DNA of 5,451 nucleotides, from positions 1 to 5,451 of the forward strand of contig CAYSLU010000160.1 of the NCBI GenBank assembly GCA_964431965.1, written 5' to 3'. Origin of the DNA: CAYSLU01 sp964431965. Its GTDB lineage: Bacteria; Verrucomicrobiota; Kiritimatiellia; CAIKKV01; CAYSLU01. Position 1 is the first letter of the stretch; each line of letters opens with the position of its first letter. The position numbers and the translations under genes were made by a program. Below the pieces are notes generated by a model. The model had not been told where the DNA came from, did no database searches, and worked only from the letters and a program-made list of their open reading frames with translations. Shown piece after piece: positions 1 through 5,451 of this stretch.

Positions 1-104
1 GGGCAGCCTGGGTGCCTTGACTCCGGCCTCCGCCTCTGGTAGCCACCACGTCGTTGAGCGCCGGCAGGGCCTGACAACCGGGTGCCCGCCGCGCTGGTCC
101 ATCC

Positions 105-110
105 GGAGGA
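105..110 (+). promoter_or_regulatory. Shine-Dalgarno site of the large exported-protein gene
   Basis: GGAGGA lies 6-7 bases before the ATG at 117, a near-ideal match and spacing. It fixes the start of the long gene and places the hydrophobic signal peptide exactly at the N-terminus. In the rest of the 1-116 leader I see no convincing -35/-10 pair: a TTGACT at 17-22 has no good -10 partner at 16-18 bases. I also see no recognisable end of an upstream gene. Confidence 0.8.
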
Positions 111-116
111 TGCCCG

Positions 117-3100
117 ATGAAGCGCGTTGCCCTGTCGCTGTTCGCCGCCGCCTGTTCGCTCGCCCTGCCATGCGCAGCCGCCCCCGCGGCCAAGCAGCGG
201 GCCGCCCCTCCGGCCCGCTGGACCCCGGAAGCGTTCTCCCAGCAGGTCGCACAGCTCAACGCCGTGCTGGGGGCCGGCGCGGACCGGGCATGGGACCTGA
301 CCGGCGGCACAACGGAGAAGGACGGACCGATCCTGTCTGTCGAGCGGGACGCGCTCATCGGCCAGACGTCCATCGTGTGCGGCGCGAAGGCCTTCACGCT
401 CTTGAGCCGCACGGCCTACAGCAACGTCGAAGTCGTCTGCCGCGTGCGCCTGGCGCCTGAGGAAGGACAACGCCCCGGAGTGTTCTCTCTGACCGCCGGC
501 CGCGACCCGGCGGACCCCAAATCCGGATTCCGCCTGACGGTGAGCGGATCCCGCAACGGCGACATCACGGTCACCGGCCCGGGATCGCGAGCCCGCTACG
601 ACCTCCGCGCCTACGACGTCATCCGCCCCACATGGGACGCGGCCGTCCGACTCCCCATCGAGAAGGACATGGCCGCCGCCCCGCTCAGCCAGGATAAGTG
701 GGTATGGATCCGCGGCACATACGCGGAAGGCGCTTTGCGGCTCTGGGTCGATGACCGGCTACTCGTGGATCGCCGCGAGCCCGCACTGAAGACCGGCGGC
801 TCCCTGCAACTCGACCTTCAGCCCGGCGTACACCTGACCGCGTTTGCCGTCCGCCCCCTGCCGGCGGCCGCCACGGAATACGAAACCGTCCGGCTGGACG
901 GCTACGCGCGCGACCGCGCGCTGGCGGGCGGCGTCGCGGTGGCCGATGACGCCCTCCCCTTCGGCCAGGTCGCTCCGGTGGCCGGCATCCCGTTCGCGCT
1001 GGCGTCGCGCCCGGACGCGAACGCGCCGGACCACCTCGACATCGGCCGCAGCCTGCTGCGCCAGGGGAACATGAAGGGATATCTGCCCACCCGGGTCGAT
1101 CGGTATGTGGGCGCCTGGATGGTGGACCCCGCCCGCATTCAGCTCCGCGTGCCGAACGCCCGCTACGACGCCCTCTACGTGCTGGCCGGCTTCGACGGCG
1201 AGCCTGACAGCGTCCCGATCCTGACGGCCTCCTTCTACCGGCCGGACGCCGGCTTCGCGCACATCTTCGAGGCGACGGTTCCCGCGCTGGACGCCACCGA
1301 CGGCGGCGATGCCAAGCCCGTCGCCGTGCGGCTCGCGAACGGCAAGGCGGCCAACCTCTGGCTCGTCCGCATTCCCCTGGACCCGGGCCGGCTGTCCAGC
1401 TTCTCCGACCTGGACGCGGTGGAGATCGAGCTCTCCAAGCAGATGCGCCTGTTCCGCAGCTACCCCGACCCGATCAGCTACGGATGGCATCCGGCCGGCC
1501 TGCCCAGCGGGGTCCACGTCTACGGCGTGACGCTGCACCGTCCTCCGGTGGACTTCGCCATCGAGCCGACCGTGTTCGGGCACGTGTGGACCGACCCCGC
1601 CGTCCCCGCGTACGACATCACGTTCCGCAACGGCACGCCCCGCGCGCGCGCCGTCACACTCGAATGCGCCACCGCCAGCCATGACGGCACCGAGCGAAAC
1701 GCACAGCAGGTGAAGGTCACGGTTCCCGCCAACGGCGAAGCCCGCGAGACGCTTCGCTTCCCCGTGAAGCTCAACGGCCAGCACCGGCTGACGGTGACGA
1801 TGAAGGACGGCGGGGCGCCGTGGACGGAGGAGCGATTCTTCGCCCGCCTCGCGAAGGATACCCGCGCGCCGGTGTGGGAGGAGGGCAAAGGGCCCATGTT
1901 CGGGTACTGGTCCTATCACGGCGGCCACTACACGCCGCCAGCCACCAACATCATGCTGCTCATGAAGCTCGCCGGCGCGCGCGGCATCATGCACGAGCCC
2001 AGGACGAACACGCCGACCGGCGATGTCTTCAAGGAGTGGAAGTGGCGCGGCGGGCCGGACGCGTGGCCCATCACGCCGCAGCGCGCGTGGGCCGGCGCCG
2101 ACCCGGTGGACCCCGCGAAGTTCGCCGCCTATCGCACAAACGCCGTCGCCGCGCTCCGGGCCCGGCAGGGCGACAAGCCCGAGCTGGTCTCCTTCTTCGC
2201 CGAGCCGGCCATCTCGCGGAACGTGACCGCCGGGCACCCGTCCGACTACTGGGGCGAGCCGTGGCAGATGACGGACGACGAGAAGCTGAGCCTGCGCGTC
2301 TTCTTCAACACCGCCAAGTCCGCCGCCGAGGGCGTGCGCGCGGCCTGGCCGAACACGACAATCATGATCCCCTGGGGCGACCCCCTCTTCGTCGTTCCGC
2401 TGCTGCGCGCCGGCTTCCCGAAGAACCTGATCGACGGGAGCGGCCTGGACATGATCGGCTTCGAGCGCCTGCCCGAGCAGCAGCTCGCGCAGATGAGCAC
2501 GCACCGCCTCTACATCCTGCGCGAGGAGTTCCGGAAGGCCGGGATCGAGAACCCGCAGCTCTACTACCTCGAGGGCACGTTCCATCCGACCGAGCCCGGC
2601 GCGCTCACCTGGGAGGAGCAGGCCGAGCGGTACCACCGGTGGTCACTGCTGTCGCTCGCCTACGGCGTCCAACGGTTCTACTCCGGCTGGTTTGCATTTG
2701 ACTGCGGCGGGTACTACGGCGCCGAGCACTACGGCGGATGCGGCATCCAGCGGCGCATCCCCTACTGCGACCCGAAGCCCGCCTACGCCCACTACGCCAC
2801 GATGACGCGGATGCTCGACCAGAGCCGCTTCGAGAAGTGGATCCCGACGGGTTCGCACACCGTCTACTGCCTCCAGTTCAGCCGGCCGAGGGGCGGGCCC
2901 GTGTACGCGCTCTGGACCGTCCGCGGCACGCGGCCCGTCACGCTCGCGCTCGCGAAGGACGCCCCGGTGACCGTGACCGACAGCATGGACAACGGCACGG
3001 CGCTGAAGCCGCAGCAGGGCGCGGTGACGCTCACGGTCGGAACGGCGCCGGTGTACATCACGGGGCCCGACGCCATCGCCTCCATCACACTCGGCGCGCC

Positions 3101-4256
3101 GGACCACTCGCAGACCGTCGCGGAGTCGCGGCGCCGCGACGTCGAGACGTGGCACACCGGGCCCGCCGCCCCGCCCGCCAATCCCATCGCGAAGGAGCAG
3201 ACGGTCGCGAACCTGGGCGACGGCTCGTGGGCCGTGACGGGCGAGCGCGACGAGGTGTACGAGGGCAACAACTTCGACGTGAAGCGCTTCCCGGGCCGCA
3301 TGACCGGACAGGTGGTCGGAGACCCGAATCGGCCGGGCCAGCACCTCGCCGTGCACCTCGCGGCGCAGGAGCCGGAACGGAAGCTCATGCCGTGGTACAG
3401 CGTGATCAAGCCCGCGCGCCCGCTGGTCATCCCCGGCAAGGCCGCCGCGCTCGGGCTCTGGGTGAAGGCCGCGAGCGACTGGGGCCGCGTGGTCTACGCC
3501 CTGAAGGACGCGAAGGGCGAGCGCTGGCTCAGCGTGGGCACCAAGGACCAGTGGAACTGCAACGACCCGCACGGCTGGTCCTCGTTCAACTTCGACGGGT
3601 GGCGCTACCTGCGGTTCGAGCTGCCGGCGCACAGCCCGTACGACAGCTTCCGCGAGGCCGGGACGACGTGGTGGGGCAGCTTCGGCGGCGACGGGATCGT
3701 CGACCTGCCGCTGACGCTCGAGACGGTGGTCGTCGAGCGGCGCACGCACGTGCTCTACGTGAACGACATTCAGCCGGCAAACCCGGCCGATGTCCTGCTC
3801 GGCGAACTCGTGGCCGAGTACGAGACGGCCGCCGATGCGTCCGACGGGGCCGTGGCGGCCAGCCGCGTCCGGATGCCGCTGCCGAAGGGCGACTTCGCGC
3901 TCGCGAACCCGATTGCCGAGATGGCGAAGAGCGGCGAACAGCCGGCCGTGAAGCTGGACAAGGTGACGATGCCCGACTGGGGCTACGACGGGACCCGCGC
4001 GCACGTGCACTTCGACTCCGCACCGGATGCGGCTGAATACCAGGTGTGGGTGGCGGCCTATTCGGACGGCCGGGGCGCCGTGGCGCTGGGCAAGCTGAAG
4101 CAGAGCGGCGGGCTCGTCAACGGCCTCCGGCCGGCCATGAAGCTGTACCTGTGGGTCACGTATACGACCGGCTCGCCGAAGGACAAGAACCTCAAGCCCA
4201 GCAAGCCGTCGAACCGCCTGGAGATCGAACTGGTCGACGCCTTCAGCCAGAAGTAG
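117..4256 (+). CDS. Large secreted multi-module protein with a GH-A-like (beta/alpha)8 barrel, putative glycoside hydrolase
   Basis: Seen: 1379 residues, starting at ATG after GGAGGA and ending at TAG. Residues 1-24 form a Sec signal peptide (KR, then an Ala/Leu core; likely cleavage after A-P-A at 22-24). The Cys at 13 and 19 lack a good lipobox, so it is probably not a lipoprotein. Modules, by eye: 59-249 laminin-G/DUF1080-like sandwich (KWVWIRGTY, LRLWVDDRLL); 254-478 second beta-rich module; 480-579 Ig-like; about 593-900 a barrel; 903-983 a beta domain ending PVYITG, as often follows GH-A barrels; 1024-1221 a carbohydrate-binding-like sandwich rich in Trp; 1278-1379 fibronectin-III-like. 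Barrel strand ends carry HEP (626-628), FFAEP with E696, IPWGD (D755), GFER (E783), YYLEG with E819 and YSGWFAFD (D862). Known: clan GH-A enzymes use Glu at strands 4 and 7. Inferred: E696 is acid/base, E819 nucleophile, and the substrate is an extracellular polysaccharide. The asparagine usually before the acid/base is Ala here. No cell-wall anchor or CTERM is visible. It could also be a non-catalytic barrel. The exact family is unknown to me. Confidence 0.93.
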   Translation: MKRVALSLFAAACSLALPCAAAPAAKQRAAPPARWTPEAFSQQVAQLNAVLGAGADRAWDLTGGTTEKDGPILSVERDALIGQTSIVCGAKAFTLLSRTAYSNVEVVCRVRLAPEEGQRPGVFSLTAGRDPADPKSGFRLTVSGSRNGDITVTGPGSRARYDLRAYDVIRPTWDAAVRLPIEKDMAAAPLSQDKWVWIRGTYAEGALRLWVDDRLLVDRREPALKTGGSLQLDLQPGVHLTAFAVRPLPAAATEYETVRLDGYARDRALAGGVAVADDALPFGQVAPVAGIPFALASRPDANAPDHLDIGRSLLRQGNMKGYLPTRVDRYVGAWMVDPARIQLRVPNARYDALYVLAGFDGEPDSVPILTASFYRPDAGFAHIFEATVPALDATDGGDAKPVAVRLANGKAANLWLVRIPLDPGRLSSFSDLDAVEIELSKQMRLFRSYPDPISYGWHPAGLPSGVHVYGVTLHRPPVDFAIEPTVFGHVWTDPAVPAYDITFRNGTPRARAVTLECATASHDGTERNAQQVKVTVPANGEARETLRFPVKLNGQHRLTVTMKDGGAPWTEERFFARLAKDTRAPVWEEGKGPMFGYWSYHGGHYTPPATNIMLLMKLAGARGIMHEPRTNTPTGDVFKEWKWRGGPDAWPITPQRAWAGADPVDPAKFAAYRTNAVAALRARQGDKPELVSFFAEPAISRNVTAGHPSDYWGEPWQMTDDEKLSLRVFFNTAKSAAEGVRAAWPNTTIMIPWGDPLFVVPLLRAGFPKNLIDGSGLDMIGFERLPEQQLAQMSTHRLYILREEFRKAGIENPQLYYLEGTFHPTEPGALTWEEQAERYHRWSLLSLAYGVQRFYSGWFAFDCGGYYGAEHYGGCGIQRRIPYCDPKPAYAHYATMTRMLDQSRFEKWIPTGSHTVYCLQFSRPRGGPVYALWTVRGTRPVTLALAKDAPVTVTDSMDNGTALKPQQGAVTLTVGTAPVYITGPDAIASITLGAPDHSQTVAESRRRDVETWHTGPAAPPANPIAKEQTVANLGDGSWAVTGERDEVYEGNNFDVKRFPGRMTGQVVGDPNRPGQHLAVHLAAQEPERKLMPWYSVIKPARPLVIPGKAAALGLWVKAASDWGRVVYALKDAKGERWLSVGTKDQWNCNDPHGWSSFNFDGWRYLRFELPAHSPYDSFREAGTTWWGSFGGDGIVDLPLTLETVVVERRTHVLYVNDIQPANPADVLLGELVAEYETAADASDGAVAASRVRMPLPKGDFALANPIAEMAKSGEQPAVKLDKVTMPDWGYDGTRAHVHFDSAPDAAEYQVWVAAYSDGRGAVALGKLKQSGGLVNGLRPAMKLYLWVTYTTGSPKDKNLKPSKPSNRLEIELVDAFSQK

Positions 4257-4328
4257 CCGCACGGCGAGAGCGCGACCCAACCGGGCCGTCGGGGATACGC
4301 TGGCACGCGCGGGCATTCCGTGGTATTT

Positions 4329-4361
4329 GCCGGCACATGCAGGGCGGCACAACGTCGGCAC
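4329..4361 (+). repeat. Three short direct repeats, CGGCAC core
   Basis: GCCGGCAC (4329-4336), GGCGGCAC (4343-4350) and GTCGGCAC (4354-4361) share the pattern G-N-CGGCAC at start-to-start spacings of 14 and 11 bases. They sit 44-76 bases before the start of the 65-residue gene, where an operator for autoregulation could lie. In such GC-rich DNA, six-base repeats can arise by chance, so this is only a candidate. Confidence 0.25.
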
Positions 4362-4394
4362 GGTATTGCGTGCGGTTGACCGCGCCCGGGCCCC

Positions 4395-4399
4395 GGAGG
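4395..4399 (+). promoter_or_regulatory. Shine-Dalgarno site deciding the start of the 65-residue gene
   Basis: GGAGG lies 5 bases before the ATG at 4405. This is why I start the gene there and not at the in-frame ATG- or GTG-like codons further upstream; the extra 26 upstream residues (Arg/Ala-rich) look like translated intergenic DNA. Confidence 0.75.
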
Positions 4400-4404
4400 C
4401 AAGC

Positions 4405-4602
4405 ATGGCGGACGTGCAGAAGAAACTGGCTGATCTGATCGAGGAGTACCGCGACCGGTGTCTGTGGTTCCTTCGTTCCGACTACATGCCGCGCACGCCG
4501 GAGGAAACCCGACAGGTTCTCGACCTGATCGAGCGGTACGGGGACGGCGTCAGCTTTCGCCGGGCCGAAGAGATCCGGGCGGAGATCAAGGCATGGCTCT
4601 AA
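4405..4602 (+). CDS. Small helical protein, putative partner of the downstream nucleotidyltransferase
   Basis: 65 residues, TAA stop. Seen: an amphipathic helix-like N-terminus (about 3-24, containing EEYRDRCLWFLR), a turn with DYMPRTPEE (26-34), a second helix (about 33-45, ending in IERYGD) and a third (about 50-64, FRRAEEIRAEIKAWL). It has 14 acidic and 12 basic residues, no signal peptide and no membrane segment, so it is likely cytoplasmic. Its last 10 bases overlap the next gene, whose ribosome binding site lies inside this one. From memory, short proteins with a similar CLWFLR...DY.P.TPEE...IERYGD pattern occur next to AbiEii-like nucleotidyltransferase genes; this needs a search. Inferred role: antitoxin or accessory subunit of the pair. 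It is far shorter than the AbiEi antitoxin (a winged-helix protein of around 200 residues) and shows no evident DNA-binding winged helix, so it is not classical AbiEi. The function is not established. Confidence 0.85.
   Translation: MADVQKKLADLIEEYRDRCLWFLRSDYMPRTPEETRQVLDLIERYGDGVSFRRAEEIRAEIKAWL
4581..4584 (+). promoter_or_regulatory. Internal Shine-Dalgarno site of the nucleotidyltransferase gene
   Basis: GGAG lies 8 bases before the ATG at 4593 and inside the end of the 65-residue gene. With the 10-base gene overlap (ATG 4593, TAA 4600-4602), it supports the 4593 start and suggests translational coupling. The frame is open back to 4458, but translating that part gives sequence unlike the family. 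Confidence 0.6.
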
Positions 4603-5402
4603 CGGCCTTCCAGAGCGTGATTCTCAAGCTCCTCGCTCACCAGCGCCGCCAGCGAGGGGAAAGTTACGTGGCGCGCGGGGTCGCGTTGAATGCGCTCCTG
4701 TCAGCACCGCGTCGCTCCAGGGACATCGATCTGTTTCATGACACGGAATCGGCGCTGTCCGCCACATGGGCCGCCGACCGGGCTCTGTTGAAGTCGAACG
4801 GTTTCGTGGTGCAGACGGTGCGGGAGGCGGCCTCGTTCATTGAGGCAATCGTTTCGGATAGCCACGATCGCACCGTCGTGCAATGGGCCCGCGACAGCGC
4901 GTTTCGGTTCTTCCCCTTGGTTGAAGACGAAACCATGGGGCTGACGCTGCATCCATTCGATCTGGCTACGAACAAGATCCTCGCCATGGCGGGACGGCTG
5001 GAGGTCCGCGACTGGGTGGACACCCTCACGTGCGACGAATCGTTGCAGCCCTTCGGCTATCTGCTGTGGGCCGCCTGCGGGAAGGATCCAGGGTACAATC
5101 CCCACTCGCTCCTGGCGGCCGCCCGACGTCTTCACTACAGCCAGGCCGAGGTGGACACGCTGGACTTCGCGGCGGGGCGACCGGACGCCGCCCTGCTGGG
5201 ACGGCGCTGGCACGATGCGCTCGAAGAGGCCGGGCGCATCATCGCCTGTCTGCCGCCGGGCCATGCCGGCACGTGCGTCATCACGCGCGGTGCGGACTTG
5301 GTCCGCGAAAGCGCCGATTCCCTCGTGAACGCTCTGAAGGCAGGCGAGGTTCTCTTCCACGAAGGCCGCATCGGCGGCGCGTGGCCCTCCGTTCGACGCT
5401 AG
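4593..5402 (+). CDS. AbiEii/AbiGii-type nucleotidyltransferase (DUF1814-like), putative toxin
   Basis: 269 residues, TAG stop. Seen: an N-terminal helix (1-20), then the nucleotidyltransferase signature GVALN (29-33) followed by SRDIDLFHD (42-50) with the D44-x-D46 metal pair; a middle stretch with VQWARDSAFRFFP; then LHPFDLATNK (K128), LAMAGR and RDWVD (R139, D140, D143), the distal conserved part of AbiEii-like enzymes. The C-terminal third (about 145-269) includes AACGKDPGYNP and FHEGRIGGAWP. Known: AbiEii acts as the toxin of the AbiE type IV toxin-antitoxin phage-abortive system, and the related mycobacterial MenT enzymes transfer nucleotides to tRNA. Inferred: cytoplasmic NTP transferase, toxin-like or RNA-modifying. 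The usual Gly-Gly before the DxD is Arg-Gly here (R28-G29), a possible weakening. It is co-expressed with the overlapping 65-residue gene. The fold assignment is firm; toxin activity is not shown. Parts are lower in GC (31/60 over 4921-4980) than the enzyme gene, hinting at separate origin. Confidence 0.92.
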   Translation: MALTAFQSVILKLLAHQRRQRGESYVARGVALNALLSAPRRSRDIDLFHDTESALSATWAADRALLKSNGFVVQTVREAASFIEAIVSDSHDRTVVQWARDSAFRFFPLVEDETMGLTLHPFDLATNKILAMAGRLEVRDWVDTLTCDESLQPFGYLLWAACGKDPGYNPHSLLAAARRLHYSQAEVDTLDFAAGRPDAALLGRRWHDALEEAGRIIACLPPGHAGTCVITRGADLVRESADSLVNALKAGEVLFHEGRIGGAWPSVRR

Positions 5403-5451
5403 TGTGCTGTCCCGCAAATGACTACGCAAAACGCGCAAGTGCCTGTCATTC
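5403..5451. other. AT-shifted tail with short repeats, possible edge of a repeat or mobile element
   Basis: Directly after the TAG the GC falls to 25 of 49 bases. CGCAAA occurs at 5413-5418 and 5425-5430 and CGCAAG at 5434-5439. AATGAC (5417-5422) is matched by its reverse complement GTCATT (5445-5450), 22 bases apart. The arms are only 6 bases and there is no T-run, so a terminator is not supported. The TGTGCTGTCCCGC at 5403-5415 has the look of an insertion-sequence or small-repeat terminus, but the window ends before this can be judged. Confidence 0.25.

Larger units (their letters stand above)
4257..4404. other. Intergenic gap between the enzyme gene and the two-gene unit
   Basis: These 148 bases hold no supported gene. 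The frame of the next gene is open back to 4327, but the protein-like sequence and ribosome binding site begin only at 4405. No stem followed by a T-run is visible, so no intrinsic terminator can be called for the large gene. No convincing sigma-70 promoter is visible: the TTGACC at 4376-4381 would place its -10 on the start codon. The one notable pattern is the triple CGGCAC motif, listed separately. Confidence 0.6.

Noticed and set aside
17..460. Open frame of 147 codons overlapping the start of the large gene
   Set aside because: Starts at TTG without a good ribosome binding site, is Arg/Pro/Gly-rich, and continues as a shadow frame of the real gene. A truncated upstream gene ending here cannot be supported either.
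2632..2643. Perfect 12-base palindrome ACCACCGGTGGT
   Set aside because: Lies inside the coding barrel region and encodes ordinary codons; a palindrome of this length is expected by chance in several kilobases of GC-rich DNA.
1820..4036. Open frames 1820-2701 and 2738-4036 on the + strand within the large gene
   Set aside because: Both are Arg/Ala/Gly-rich low-complexity translations in a shifted frame, typical of GC-rich shadows. No sign of a frameshift: the main frame keeps plausible protein sequence throughout.
4256..4265. GCCG-CA-CGGC palindrome just after the large gene as a terminator
   Set aside because: The stem is 4 base pairs with a 2-base loop and has no T-run after it.
4301..4316. 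Sigma-54-like promoter, TGGCACG followed by GC
   Set aside because: The -24 part matches well, but the -12 element would read GGCAT where TTGCW is expected, and the only GC is one base too close.
4327..4404. Longer N-terminus for the 65-residue protein, from 4327
   Set aside because: No ribosome binding site at that point, and the extra 26 residues look like translated intergenic DNA; GGAGG at 4395-4399 points to 4405.
759..4406. Two long antisense open frames (759-2636 and 2643-4406, 625 and 587 codons) opposite the large gene
   Set aside because: They are rich in Arg, Gly, His and Ala with no domain pattern, as expected for the reverse shadow of a high-GC3 gene; the + strand has a signal peptide, ribosome binding site and coherent modules.
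4458..4592. Longer N-terminus for the nucleotidyltransferase, from 4458
   Set aside because: The extra residues overlap the 65-residue gene in another frame and do not resemble the family; ATG 4593 has its own GGAG.

Overview
The window is GC-rich (about 65-70 % in the sampled stretches) and tightly coding on the + strand. It holds one very large exported protein gene (117-4256), a 148-base gap, and a two-gene overlapping unit (4405-5402). Three clues suggest an environmental bacterium of the planctomycete / Verrucomicrobia-Lentisphaerae (PVC) kind or a similar polysaccharide degrader: the very long Sec-exported multi-module carbohydrate-enzyme-like protein, the high GC, and the solitary (non-operonic) placement of that gene. 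This taxonomic guess is inference; no marker gene is present.

Layout. Bases 1-116 are a leader with no convincing gene, ending in a good ribosome binding site. Bases 117-4256 encode a 1379-residue secreted protein. From N to C it reads as a signal peptide, a laminin-G-like beta sandwich, a second beta-rich module, an Ig-like module, a (beta/alpha)8 barrel with glutamates at the ends of what look like strands 4 and 7 (E696, E819), a short beta domain closing the barrel, a carbohydrate-binding-like beta sandwich and a fibronectin-III-like end. It looks like a clan GH-A type glycoside hydrolase of no family I can name. Bases 4257-4404 hold no gene and no clear terminator or promoter, only a three-copy CGGCAC motif.

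Bases 4405-4602 encode a 65-residue helical protein. Its stop overlaps by 10 bases the start of a 269-residue nucleotidyltransferase of the AbiEii/AbiGii (DUF1814-like) group (4593-5402). The pair has the architecture of a toxin-antitoxin or related two-gene module, but the small partner is not the winged-helix AbiEi antitoxin of the classical system. Right after the second stop, the last 49 bases fall to about 51 % GC and contain repeated CGCAA motifs and a short inverted repeat, possibly the edge of a mobile or repeat element cut by the window.

The large enzyme and the downstream pair show no functional link. The most likely reading is a carbohydrate-use gene next to an accessory two-gene module. 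The best candidate for an under-described system is the 65-residue protein plus nucleotidyltransferase pair; second is the unassigned modular glycosidase.
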